Below, piece after piece: positions 23,051 through 36,296 of a stretch of 64,000 nt of DNA. The DNA comes from Serinus canaria. Taxonomy: Eukaryota > Chordata > Aves > Passeriformes > Fringillidae. The notes below the pieces were generated by a model. It was not told where the DNA came from and ran no database searches. It saw nothing but the letters and a program-made list of their open reading frames with translations. The DNA lies in the NCBI RefSeq assembly GCF_022539315.1, contig NC_066316.1, positions 24,231,245-24,295,244 on the forward strand, given 5' to 3'. The translations under genes and the position numbers were made by a program. Each line of letters opens with the position of its first letter. Within the stretch, counting starts at the first letter, position 1.

Positions 23051-26000
23051 AAGTGCCATCAAACAGAAAACGTGCATGAAGAGTTGCTTTCCCACAACTG
23101 CAGCACAATCTGGACAGAAAGATTGGGTTATTGTGGAGTGGTTTGGAAATTACAGGAACTGATTGGAAATCTCTGTAAGCCTTTTACTAAACTGAAAATG
23201 CAGTAAAACTACCATTAAAAAAAAAAAAAAATCTGTCTTAACATAAACCTTGAAAGTGTCAAATGGCTTTAGTATGGCTCTCTGGTGTTAAAACTATTTG
23301 TCATTTCAAAAAAAGTTTGCCCCAGCTACATTTACCACTGTCCTTATTTGCTGCCTCCAAAGGTGGGGTGCTCTCCATGCTGATTGTTGTAGAGATATGG
23401 CTGTTGAGTTGCTTTACCATGATTTTATTTATTTCTTTTTCTGCAAGCAGCATCTTCACTCCTTGCAATTTTTTTCTGGATATTGAATTACCTTTTTTTT
23501 AATATAATGGCACTATTTATTGATTTCTTTTGTCTCAGGACCTCAGTAATGAGGTCCTTGCCCTCAGATGCTCTGTTTTGGCTCTAGCATCCAGGTAGTG
23601 GGTTTTCAATCTAGAAAGCAATTTTATTGCACAAACTCTTAGAAACTATTAAGTGGGACATTATCTATGCTGATTGCTATGTTCTGTTCTCAGTGAGTAT
23701 TTACCTAATATTTGAATTTAAATGCTTCCATTATACTTGCAAAGATCTCTCATCTTCCACCAAGTGTCACCAATTATGATTATTTTAATCATGCTCAAAT
23801 GCACCTTTTTTTTTTGCCACACTTCTGCTGCAACTGCATCAAGGCTGAGAAAAGAAATTTTGCCTCAGGTTTCAGCACAACACTGTTCATGTGTGGACCA
23901 AGAACATCAAAAAGTGAGCAGCAGTAATCAATATATTAAGGTATCACATATATATGTATATGCCTTCATATCTTTGCTTGTGACTCAGATAGAGACATAA
24001 GCCCAACCTGGCATCACTCAGTTATAACACCAAGATATTTAACCATTCCAGCTTCAGGAAAACCCAAGTGCTAAGATTATCATTCAGGAGTCATTATCTG
24101 CCCACTGCTTCAAATCATGTGATGCATGACTACAAAAAATTTTTACATTCTTACAGAACTTTAAAATAAACTTTAATAAAATACAATCTATATGCAGTCC
24201 CTGAGTGGCCCAAATTGCAGGTCACTGACTTCTTAACCAGGATTTGTGGAGTAGGAGTACCATTAGTACTGAAATTTTTCCACTGTAATTTGCCTTGACA
24301 GCTAAGTACAGGACAAAAAAGCTCATTTCCTTGAAGCCCCTGGAGGAGCATTTTCAAAATTTCCTATTATTCCAAACACTACCTCTTTTATTTGGCCTCT
24401 CAGTACTAGGCTGAAATGTCATACACAGTTTTGAGCACAGGTCAGAGGAATTTTGAATTCAGCAACAGCATTTTCAAAACAAGTTATGTCTTTTGCCCTG
24501 TTAACTACACTTTTTCTGATACATGACATTTGAAAATTTATTTCTGGCTGCTTCAGCAAGGGAAGGATGATCTGGTAGTGCCCTTGAGTACCTTTACAAT
24601 ACATTTCTTTAAAGGTTTCACTGCCAGAATGTTATAAAAGAAATGTGCTTTGAGATGAACTAGTTAAGTTGGGATCTGATATCTCAAAATGGTGGGGTTT
24701 ATTTGTTCTTGGAGTCTCAGTCCTCAAAATTTCCTACTTCAGTCTGAATCAAGATGGCATCTTGATGGCATCCTGGTGAAAATGACAAAGGAAATACATC
24801 CATGTTCTTGTTCATTTACAGCACCTAAAGCTGTGGCAGTCATATTACTCTGTTCCTTTTTACGTGTCCTGCAGCAGAAGACAACCTTGGTGAACCTGGG
24901 AAATTGTGGCTTTGGCACATCCCTTTTGTGCTTTTGCTGTGACAGACAGCTTTCCCTGAGAGGGAGCATGAGGGGTGGTGGGAGGACAGCAGAGCTGCAC
25001 AAAGTGATGAACACACACACAGAGAGCTGGTAAAAGAAGCCCATTTTGCTTGCCTGTCAGAAGAGGTGGGATGTGCCCCAGGGAAGCAGATTTTTGGATG
25101 AAAGTTGCTGAACTTTTCCTCTGATACTCAGAAGTGAGCACTTTGCATAATGGCTACTCTGGGAAATTCACCCTGGGGCTCTTTAGACAGCTGCTGACTA
25201 CAACAAATGGAGAGGGTTTTTTTTTATTCCCTTATCATGTGAGCCAAGTTTTCCCTAAATCAGGCTTTTCTGAAGATGCCTGACACACTTTGCTCGTCTC
25301 TTGGATGGATTTCTGAGGAGGAAGGGGTCATGACCTCCCTCACATCCCTGCTAGGTGCACTCTCAGTGTCCTTGCAGTGGCAGGGAGTAGGAGCTGCCTT
25401 GGCACTGCTGAAGAGCCCAGTGCCACAGCTGAGGGGTGTTGGCTCATTATCCCAGTCCACATTCATACCTGGGACTGCTCTCCTTCCCAAGGAGAATGCC
25501 TTAGGTTGTTCCCACCAGAGTGCACAGGCAAAGTGGGCTCCTGCAAAGACCTCATGTCTTTGTTCACTGGAAGCATCTCCTGACAGCTCCTTCAGGTGCC
25601 TCTATACTGGCACCAGTAGCCACCAGCAGCAGTGATTCCAGACCCAGTTCCAATGATCTCAGCAGGGCTCTGCCCATTTAGCCAGCCTGTGAACTCATGA
25701 TCCCCATGCAAATCCTGCTCCAGAGGGGTTAAACATTTCTAGGAGTAGAGCCTTGCTGTGAATCTTGAATGAAAAAGCCCACTTTGGATTTATGGCTCCT
25801 GAGAAGTTCTGACTGTCTCTCTCAGCATGGATAACCCCTGAAGGCTCTTCAGGTACTGACAGAAAAAGTCTTATGGAGACTTCAGACTTAAAACTCACAT
25901 AGCTTCTATGACATAAGAGAAATTTTATCATTTTATGCCAGGCCTGCTTCAGTCTTCACCATCTGTAGTTCTGGTCCAGCAAAAACAAAGAAAATTCTAC

Positions 26001-29000
26001 CAGTACCCTTGTTCATTTACAACAAATGGTGTTCAGACCCAAACTGGCCATTTATGTGCTTTTGTTTGAGGACATATAAAAAACAAAATCACCTTGGGCA
26101 CATAGAGGACCAATATGTGTGTGTACATATATGTGTCTATGTATGAAGATGCTATATCTTTATCTGCTTAGTTACATAGGTTTTGGATTGGATTAAACAG
26201 ATGAGTACAGAAAGGTAAAAAATAATCGAAAGGAGAAGTGAGGATTCGTAAGGAAAATCAATTAAATTATTTTGGAATGGAGTTTAAGGCTGGGAAGAGC
26301 AGGCTTTTTGCATGGCAGTTTGACTCTTAAGTTCAACATTCTATTCTGAGCCCCGAAGGATGGTTGTAGACAGCACTGAGTTAGTCCAGCTGTTAGAATG
26401 CCAGGTAAAGCAAGGCTCTGGATACCATTTGTCATTGTTTAGCTCAGAAAAAATTGATGTCAAGAAAATACTTTGACAACAGTGAGTACAAGGGTGCAAT
26501 ACAAATAACAGAACACTTTAAAAGCTGATACAAGAAGACAGCTGCAAAATGCCATATGAAAAATCCACAGAGAAACAGAGAGATGAAAGCAGACAGGACA
26601 TATGATACCTTGCTCTTGGCTGGGAATCCAAACCTAGTCTGCTCAGCCATAATCAGCATCAGTCTGACCTGGTCTGGACTTCCCACGCACCCATAGGACA
26701 GAAATTAAGAAGTGCTGAGATTCTGGACAGCTTGACCTGCTCAGATGTGTCTGGGGGAGAAAACCAGAAGAGATAACATGAGGTTGTGACATGTTGTTTA
26801 CTTTATGCACAATGAATCATATTTTCTCCTGCCAAATCTATGACAATGTTAGGGTGCTAAAAAACCCCACAAACCCAAACTGAGGTCCAAGGATTTTGTC
26901 TCCCTTAATCCTCCTGTGTAACCAAGGGGCTGGAGGGTATGGTTTAATTAACAGCTCACTCTCAAAGTTAACTTAACTCAGCAAGTAAAATAGTCAAGTG
27001 TGTCAGCTGAGCTGTGGCAATTGTTCATTTGTGTGCTTGACATGTTAAATACCAAGTAATGTTATTTAACTCATTACATCAAATTACTCCCAGCGTGCAG
27101 TGGGTTAGGAATGCACATCAGGAGGCTTTCACTGCTCTAAATTTAGATCTCTCTGTCAGAGAACTCTGTGTCTGAGCTAGTTGTCTAAGCTCACACTAAA
27201 GTCAGTGGCAAGGAGCAGGTGCATCAGCAGTGCCCTTGGTCCTCTCTTGGGGTGGCTGTTCCAAACTCTGTGTGAGTCCTGCTGCACTGAGACTAAACAG
27301 CACCTTGATGATGAGCTCAGGTGTCACTCTCTGGGGTTAAGTGACACTAATGTTTGGAGAGCTACCACATCTCAGTTGATGGGTGATCATCAGTTTGAGC
27401 AGGAAGATTCACCAAGTCATCTGGTGTAACCTTTCACTGCTCATAGCAAAGAGAAATTCAGATTTTAGGGAATATCTGTGAGAAAAATCTTAATCTAGAT
27501 ATTTTCAGGCTCAAGGTGGGGTTTTTCTAGTTTCTTAAAATCTCTAACTGTACAGGCAGGTCACAGAGAAACTGGCCAAAGCTTACCTGCTGTATTAACT
27601 GGAGCTCTTTGCTTTTAGGTACATAGCAATTCCTCCCTTCTAATCTCGTTACTTCTACTCCTGTAGATACTGGGTGATTTTTCATTTTGCAGTACAAATG
27701 GACTGCCACAGCAATCCAGTGAGAATGTGAACTCAAGCAGCACTAAAGGAAAAGTACAGCTCCTCATCCGGTCTGATGACTCAATATTTTCAACAATTTA
27801 CTGTCAGAGAAGCATTTACTGTGGTTTTACTTCAGTCCTCCTGAAAGCATGTAAGCCTTCATCCTCTCATGTGGTTTGGCAATTTTGTTCTTGCAGTAAA
27901 ATTGAAAAATGACAAGAGATTTGGCTTTATTGTCCTATCCCAATCACTTTTGCCCAAGAATAATTCCTATAGGGTATAAAGAACCCCTTCACCAACACCT
28001 CACCTCCTCTGCTTTGGGGGTTGGGAGTTGCTGGGGAACTTTGGAAGAAAGAGCTTCCCTGAACTCTATTTCATGGGTATTTAAAAAGGTATCTGAGTGT
28101 ACTGACAATAAAATCGAGGGCAACCTGCAGGTTGCTCTGGGTTATATGTGATGAGCTGAGTGCTCTCAGATGGACCAGCTAAATCTGCCTTCAGCAATGT
28201 CATTCCACTTACCTAATCTAGCTCAGCCTCTACCTCATTGCCTTTTGGTGATTCACATCAGTATTACAAATAACTTATGCTGCACAGTGGGTTGAGCAGC
28301 TGCCACTTTGTTCCTGTCCCCTGTTAGGCCTTCCAGTCCCGTCATAGATCCCACCTTGTGCTGGCAAGAGCTGGAGTAATAAAAAACCCCCATGATATGC
28401 TCAAGGAATCCTTTTTTCCACATGTGTCTGTCTTGCAGTGTAGCTGCTGAAGCACTTGCTCCAATCCAGCAGGTTAGAGGGAAGAGGGGGAGACAGCTGA
28501 TGAACACTTGGGTGTAGCCTCAGGACAAAGATGACAAAATTGTTTTGTTTTGTCCTCTAAAAATCAAGAAACACTGGTGGGGGGGAGAACAAGTCATCCT
28601 TATTCCTAATAAAAATGAAGTTTAAATTCAGGATAGTGATGCTGACAAATTACAACAGGTTTAATGAAAAGAGCCTGCATGAGAACACAATATTTGACTT
28701 TCTCTCTAAAACTCTCCTTCTCTCAGTGCAATGCTTTTAGGACTTGTCTTTTACAACCTTTGCCTACTGCCTTCATTTATGGTACCTATTAGCTAATTAA
28801 TCTTAAGAAAGCTAAATCTAAGATCAGTCCCATGTGGACTCATTCCACCAGAGAAACCCTGGTGGCTGTCTTGCAGCACATTTTCCTCAGATACCTGTCA
28901 TGCCTCTGGAGAGCTTGGCTGCACTTTGCCCTTGAAGCAGAACCATGAATGATCCCAGTTTAGTTTCCTCCTCTCAGGACGTGCTGTGGCTTTTTTAGCT

Positions 29001-29880
29001 GCCTCCTGTTGTGTACAGCCAGACAAACTGAAGTTTATTCTGAAGGGTAGAAAATTGCAGTCTTGGACTTCAGCAGTGTCTCAACCTGGCTCCAGATTAG
29101 TCCCAGATTTGGCAGTCCTGTGAAATTATATGATACATCACTTGTATCCCAATTGTGTTTTGTAAATTATGATTAAATGCAGTTCAGGTCTTTGGGAAGA
29201 GTTCATCAAATTCCAAAACATTAGTAGTACTCGATTTACTTGTGAAGTTCACAGGGAATACATTGGGGTGTGCTCAGAAAGATTGGCACTCAAGATTTCA
29301 CTGCCTGCTTCTGTAGACACAGGGGGAAACCCAGCAATTTCCCTAGATTTTAGAGTGAGCTGCTCTGTGTTCCTTCACCCTCTCTTCAAGTCTGCAGTGA
29401 GATCAGGCAAACAGGCTGGCATTTGCTGCTCTTTTCTTTATTCCATTCTTCTCTTGTAGAGAAATTTCCCCTCTCCTCTGTGGTATGGCTGATGGTGGGA
29501 TGATGGTCTGATCCTTGGTGGGTCCCAATTGCTTTGCAGGTACTGATGTGTCCTGTCACCATCAGCACTGGCTGGCTCAAATGTTATTCTCTCTTATTTT
29601 ATGCATTCCACCACGCTGCTTTCAATGCAAAGAGTACAACTTTTGTGGAATATAGCAGGGTTTGAGACCCAGGCTGACTTCTTCCTCTGAACTGAGAGTT
29701 TGAGGAGCAAACAGCTTCTGACAGATTTGCAGCTCTTCCTTCTTCTGAGAGATGGGGTTTTTCTGCTTTTCCACTTAGAGTAAAAAAGAGTAATAATTCC
29801 TTAATTAGTTTCATCATTTAACACGTTCACTGATTATAAATGTAAAAGAGCAAACAACATTTTAGTAGAAATAGTAGATT
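23051..29880. other. Unique non-coding sequence
   Basis: No gene recognised over nearly 7 kb. It contains an A15 run at 23217-23231 and a small perfect hairpin at 23537-23558 (9-bp arms, 4-base loop). A GC-richer patch at 25260-25640 has a 119-codon plus-strand open frame without a known domain, overlapped by a 76-codon minus-strand frame. An alternating TG/TA-rich patch lies at 26114-26146. Confidence 0.45.
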
Positions 29881-29974
29881 TATCATTATATTATTATTCA
29901 TTATTATTCATTATTGTTACTACTATTATTAGTATTTATTTTATGTATTATTATTATTTATCATTATATCATTA
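29881..29974 (+). repeat. ATT/ATTC-rich simple repeat
   Basis: Imperfect trinucleotide-scale repetition of ATT with ATTC, ACT and TTTATT variants. It is clearly low complexity and too interrupted to be a perfect microsatellite, which suggests an old array. Confidence 0.88.
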
Positions 29975-32900
29975 GAAGTAAAAATATCATATTATGGAGT
30001 ATTTACTATGTTTTTTTACAGTGTCATTACAGAAATACAGGGTGCTTTCATGGTTACAAGAATGGAGAGCAAGGAGAAGGTATTCAATACAAGGTTGCTT
30101 CCTGTTTTTTCACTTGTTGCTTTTCTACACAAACAATTCTTCCAGTATTGGGCTCTAGCCTAAATTGATTTTTAGAGAGATTTGTTAGCATTACACTTTG
30201 GCTCTGCAGATAAGGCTTTAGGAGAGTGTAGGTTGTGAGTGTGAGAAATGTCTAAAGTGGCTGTGGTAAGCCTGTTTCCATCCTGTCTGAGGGGGTGTTA
30301 TGTGAGACACTGGCCTCAAATATTTGTGCTTGCACAGATGACTGACTTTAAACCCCAGCACCTGTGATCTCTGCAGTGTTCAGTCTATTTGTACAGCTGT
30401 TCCTGTGGGACTGTTACATGCAGTAATTGATTCGTTCAGCGGTCCTGCTACGGCTCTGTGGTGTTATGAAAGCTGGTGAATTAAATAAGATCTCAGCAGC
30501 ATACTTCCCCTCATTCTGCATGACACTTCTTGGGCACTAGTGCTTTGCTGTAGGAGCCCTACTTTTCCAAAATGGCTAGAACACTGAAAAATGCTGATTT
30601 TAGGAGGTAAAAGCATCTGTTTTCATCACTTCCTTTACTGAAGTTAAACACTCTTTCTATTTCATTTGATGAAGAACCGATGAAGATAATACTCTGAAAA
30701 AGAGGATTAGGAGGCAGAGAATTGGAGTGAATTGAGTGCAGAACAAGCAGCCAAGATACTTTGTATTCCTTGTCTGAAGGGAAAACCTAATGTTTGAAAT
30801 TAAGAAGATGATCATAGAATTTTACTGTACTCACAGCATTAATGCAATGTTATTATTTCTGAAGTTCTGCTACGGTTCAGAATAAAAAGTCTTAATTAAT
30901 CTTTTCCCATGTTGCACAACTGTAAGAAATTTATTCCCTTTAATTCATTCACATGTAGAATACGAAAAATCTCTCCTACAATACCAGGTGTAAAACAACA
31001 TTGTCTCATAGTCTGTTGAGATTAAAAGGGAAAACAATGCAATCTGTGACCGTTCCTATTCTGCTGTGCACAGTTCAGTTTATTTTCAGATTAACATTTT
31101 TTTAGGAGTACCTCAGCAAGTGATAATCAAGCTGTGTAAAAAGCAACACCCGAATTACAGATTCTATGCATATAAAGAATTGTATTTACTGTGCTCCTGT
31201 GAACCTAACACACACTGTGAGATGGATTTTAAGTTGGAGCCTGCTCGATAGTTCAAATTCTGCAGAGTAGGAGCTGATTTAGGACTAAAACAGTTTCACA
31301 CATGATTAGTCCCATGGGTTCTGTCAGGGTACACTTTACAAATATAAACAGAAATGAGCCTTATTCTTTCAAAATGTTTCTGCCTATCTACTTTTGATGT
31401 TTTTAATACATGCATGGGTTATTTTTCAGTGGCAACAGTTAATTGCAGATACAAATCTTATAGTTTGTGCAACTCACTGGGTCATGGTCCTGCAAAACAC
31501 TGGATGTTAGGTGTGCAGTGCATAGGATGGTTATGAACCCAAGTGTTTTATTACATCAGTTATTTACAAAGTCAGAGTCTTCATAATTTGTATTTGTGAT
31601 AAGAATACAAGCCTAGATAAGAGATTAGCCAAATGATGTTTAGGAGAATCTTGATTTAGATGAATAAAATTTCATGTGTAGGCATAGACACAAAACAAGG
31701 TCAGTGGAGTGAGAGACTGAGGTTGTTTTGTAAATCTGGGTTTAGGTACTGAAAGACTGAAAGTGAAGTGTTCACAATTTAAATGGGAAAAAAGGGAAAA
31801 AATCACTAGCACTTATCACTGTGAAAAATAATTAAAAATTAGTATCAGAGAGAGAAAGAAAAAGTGTAATTGCTTTAGATTTTCAAAGCTTTTTCACTTT
31901 ATTGAATGGAGAACAGACACATATATTGCTAAAATCTAACATGTAGTAATACAACTGTGGCAGCAGTGTGATGACAGCATTCTCCTGTCACGTGTGAGAT
32001 ATGAAACAAAGCCTGCCAAGGTGTGAGGAAACATCTAAACCTTACCCAAGCTTTGTCATAATCATGGATCACAGCCTTTTTCCAGTCATGCTGTTGTAAA
32101 TCAACACAATGCATTCTGGCATGATTTACAGCTATTCTGGGTTCATTAATGGGTGTAATGGCTTTACAGAAATGATTGCTCGTTTTAGGAATAGGCTGGT
32201 GTTAAGCTACCTGCTCTTATGTAGGTCTCTTCAAAGTGACAAAGGGAAGTCCAGGAAGGCATGGAAGATGAGGCCTAATTAAAGGTTTTTGCATTCATTC
32301 TTGTCTTTCAGTAAAGCAAAGGCAGCTCATCAGGAGCCTAAGACCTGAGTTGCATGGTTGAGAAATTCCTGTTAGTTTGTTTCATGTATTCTTTCTGATG
32401 TTAAATCATGCAAAATTCCTTAATGCAAAATAAGAACAGGGTATTCTAAAACCCAACAAAGAGAAGTAAATTTCAATAGCATTTTTAATTTAAGTTGCTT
32501 TTGGTAGTAGAAGAAAATGTCCATCATTCTTTGTCTTATGACCAGTCCTGAATTTAAAGATAATTCATTAAGCTTTTGAATATCAGTGTTACAAAAAAAG
32601 CAATTCTCGCTCTCTTTTTTTCTGGGTCAGATTGCACTTTAGTCCCATTGCAAAGGTTTTCTCTATTTTAGGATTATAAAGTTATAAATAGGAACTGTAC
32701 CCACCCCTGATTTATTTATTTTAAGTGAAAAGTAGTATTCTCATAAAATTTTATGGATGATGACCTTAGGTCTTCAAGTCCTGGAATACAGTGAAGGTCC
32801 TCATAAAGTTCTGAACTGGCAGGAGTAATAATAGATCTCTGGGACTGCCTTTGAAAACAATATGTGAAAATCTATAAGAAAAATATAGATATGTTGAAAA

Positions 32901-35900
32901 CTGTGAGGAAAACACCCTTAAAACATGAAACACAGAGTTTGACAAACAGAGAGCTGGAATATATCTTTTTTCACTTTTGCCTTCTTGCTCTGAGGCCACA
33001 TTGAAGTGTTTTTTAGCAAATATTTACTGGACATGTTATTGAAAACCTACAGCTTAATTTTCATAACCTTCATAGGCATTCATGTAGAACTTTGCTGTCC
33101 TTGTGACTAAGTAAGAAGTTGCTTTAAACTCCAGTCTAGCCTCTAACCTTTCCCTGCTGTGAAACAAACCAATTACTCTTTGTTTCACTCTTTACAACCC
33201 TGGAGAATAGTTAACCTCCATACCTCTTTTAAACAATTTTGGGATACATGAGAACTGCTGTGACTACTAAACACCTTTCCACCCTTTATGCACTTACAAA
33301 TTATCCTTTAACATTTGCTCTGACATCTCCCATGATGTGAACCAAGCTGATATATGATTCCCAGGGCTCTTTCTAAGCTAAGGAAAGCACAGTGCTTGCC
33401 TTCCACCAGCTCTCTGTGACTTCTCAAGGGTAATGATTCAGAGATCACTTTGGCTTTAGGGTACATTTGAGCATGCCCCATTGGTTTAATAGAGTCAAAT
33501 GATCCATTCTCTGCTGTGCCCTTTAACTGTTCTGCCCTGCTCTGTACCCACCTGCTAATATTAATTGTGTCAAGTGCCTGCCCTTTTGCATTAGCATGCA
33601 CAAAATTGGTGACAATTCAGCCTCGTCTTTGCCATCCCATAATGTGCTCGCTGCCTGCTCCCTCAGGGTGGCAGATCCTCAGGCTGTTGAGGGGATTCCT
33701 CTCTCTGCAGCATTCCATGGCTTCTGCTGTGCTGTCCCACCCCTGTGCAGGAGTGCCATCCTCACCCACCAGGATTCCCTGCCCTGGCATTGAGTCCTGT
33801 TGCTCACAAAGTGTTTCATCCAAAGTGAAGCATTCTGCCTTGAGGATCTCAGGCATTTACTGCCTATTTGTCAGCAGAGAATGAAAAAAATGCCCACCTA
33901 ATTGTTTCTTGGAACTTCAAATACATAAACAAAGCAGTAAATCTGAGGACATCTGTGTCCTGCTGTGTTACATTTCCTGCAGCTCTCAAGTCAGCCATAG
34001 CCTTTATTACCAAGTTTGTTAAGGAAACCTGCCCCTTGATTGGTCTGTTGCCTGTTGGAAAAGTCACAACAAATTCTGAAAATGTAAAATTAGATTGATG
34101 TTCTCTCAGGTTCAACATTTTGAATAGACTGCCTTGAAATTAATATGAAGGTGAATGCAGGATTATTCTCCTAGAAGAGAAATGAAATTTTTAAACAAGT
34201 TGTCTTCAAAAGGCAGAGCTTTGAGAAAGGTATTGCAAAACCCAGGTGGCTCGGTCATTACGAAATTCAAGAGCCCACTAAGACAATGCAAGTAAATTCC
34301 CTGATTTCAGACAGATAAAGCAAAAGCAACAACCTTGTTTGAAGAGTGGTCATAATGATTTTTCAGATGCTGCTAAAAATGTTTGGAGTTTTTTCCACTT
34401 CTGTGGAGAAGTGATAAAATGGAATCTATTTAAATTCTGAAGCTGGTATTCTGAAAGAAACATCTTTAAGAATGGATGTGCAATCAAAGTCGATGCTGCA
34501 TTTAATAATGTATTCTGCTCAGGATAGACTTCAGTCACTGTGTTCTGAAGGTTTGAGAAATTTTCTTGTGCCTTTGACAGCTGTTTTTCTTCTTTCCTGT
34601 CAGAAGCAGCCCTGGTCCACCTGTTATACTGTTGGTTTAGCTTCAGATCAAATGCAGAAGTTCTCTAAGCTACAGTAGCTTCTTGCTCACTTTCAATTAC
34701 GTCAGGAGATACCAAAACATACATTGGATATTTAGAATGATGGAGGGTGAGCAGAATGTAAAAAATAAATTTAAACCATAGGGTTGGGTGGGTGCAAGTG
34801 CTTGGCAAATTAATGTGTTATTACCTTTTTTAACTGCTGAACTGCGATTGTGTGGCAGACAGGACTATACTAAAAGAATGGGTGAGAAGATAGGAAAAAA
34901 CCTGTCATTCATCTCCTCCAATCCTTTAAGAGTGGGGTGAGCCCTGTGTGCTTCACAGGTCTTCCTTCCCTCTTCCACTTCATCCAAACCTGTTCCTTAG
35001 CAGTCATGATTTGTGGCCTCTTCGTGTGCATAGCAATTGCTTATCTTGGATCTCCTCCTGATTGCCTCATTTGTCTGTCTTTCAGGCACTCAAGTAAATT
35101 AATTTAACTTAAAATTAATATCTTTCCAAGAGAAAATTTTTTACAAATACTTATAGCCTTTGTGGGACTTATCTGAAGTATTAGTCTAAATGATGGCATT
35201 TTATTATCTTTTCTTAATATTTTACTGCTTGTGAAATAAAAATCAGTTTAAATGTAGTTCAGTGTTGTCTGCCCAGTGATAATGAATATTTCTGAAATAA
35301 ATCCAAATACATTAGCAGGCTGTTCAATAGACTTCATACTCCCATCTAGAAATCTTAGCAATTTCCCTGTGTTGCAATATTTCACATTCTCCTTTGTACA
35401 AATGTCATTTGTATATTTCACTCTCCATTTGTACACATGCAGATAGAAGTGTCAACACTATGATATCTATCAAAAGAATACAAGAGATGTTGATTAAGCC
35501 AAGGTGTGTAGATTTTACCTATAATTAATGGATACCTCTTCAGCATGTGTTTTCTTGATTTAAAGCAAATTTAAGGGCTATTCAATCTGCAGTCATGCAG
35601 AAAGGCTTTTATTCCTTTTCTCTTTACACAGCTTTAAATTGTTTATAAATCAACAGCACACAGGTGCCTTGATATGAATAGCTTATATATAGATATTTTG
35701 CATTTTAAAAATGGCACATGAACAGGTACACCAAAAATGAAAACAATTAACCACCTGGCCAAATAGAAGGAACAAAATTTCCTGTGTTATTCTGGTCAGC
35801 CTGTGATCAGCAGCACCTGAGACCAGGTTAGGAAAGCACCAAGATGCTTCCATCCAGGGCCAAGAGCTGCCCACCACCTTGCTGACAGTGCCCAGGGGGC

Positions 35901-35915
35901 TCCCAGCCTAGGAAG
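29975..35915. other. Unique non-coding sequence
   Basis: No gene or dispersed repeat recognised. Around 33864-34118 both strands are open over nearly the same interval (84 codons minus, 76 codons plus), and neither peptide has a known domain. Several stretches, such as 33540-33630, look unusually free of low complexity and could be conserved non-coding DNA, but this is only an impression. Confidence 0.45.
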
Positions 35916-36296
35916 TGTGGCCACAGCTCTCTTCACAGAGGGCAGCAGGCACAACTTTCCCAGGAAAAATCCTGGCTGTGAGAAAGCTCAGAGAAAGAAA
36001 AACAATTGCTATGCCTTCTGGCTGTGTCTGTTGTTTGGCACATGTGGAATGTGTTATGGAGATTGTTTACCCAAAAGGGATTTCTTAATTGGACACTGGT
36101 GGTGGTGTTTGGATTGATTGACCGATTAGGTCAAAGCTGTGTCGTGACTGTCTGAAAGGGTCACAGGTTTTTCTTTAGTTTAGTATTAGTGTAGTATATA
36201 GTATATATAGTATAGCTTAATAAAGGATTTGTTCAGCCTTCTGCAGTCATGGAGTCAAGGATGTTATTCCCTGGCTGGGGGTCGCCTGCTATGATA
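35916..36296 (+). mobile_element. Solo LTR of an endogenous retrovirus (family A, plus copy)
   Basis: It starts with TGTGG and matches, block by block, the reverse complement of 57553-57945. Shared blocks include 'tttggcacatgtggaatgtg', 'tatggag.ttgttta', 'cttaataaag' and 'ttgttcagcct.ctgca'. Near the end it has a TATA-like AT run, a polyadenylation signal and a final ...TGATA, readable as ...TGACA after a C-to-T change. The six bases before it (aggaag) and after it (aagaag) differ at one position, consistent with a 6-bp target-site duplication. No internal viral genes flank it, so it is a recombined solo LTR. Family naming needs a library search. Confidence 0.86.
36219..36224 (+). promoter_or_regulatory. 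LTR polyadenylation signal AATAAA
   Basis: AATAAA follows the AT-rich segment of the LTR and is conserved at the same place in the minus-strand copy at 57622-57627. In an LTR this marks the end of the R region. Whether it is used today is unknown. Confidence 0.6.

Noticed and set aside
23217..23231. A15 run as a possible poly(A) tail of a retrocopy
   Set aside because: No upstream similarity to a known mRNA and no flanking duplication was seen; it follows ordinary AT-rich sequence.
28190..28260. Minus-strand GTAAGT donor at about 28208-28213
   Set aside because: All three frames of the sequence just upstream contain stop codons close to or at the junction.
34230..34290. tRNA-like phrase 'ggtggctcggtcattacgaa'
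   Set aside because: No matching B-box and no cloverleaf can be drawn; not a tRNA or an obvious tRNA-derived SINE.
35917..36117. 66-codon frame starting at the edge of the LTR
   Set aside because: It lies wholly inside the U3 part of a solo LTR, which is normally non-coding.
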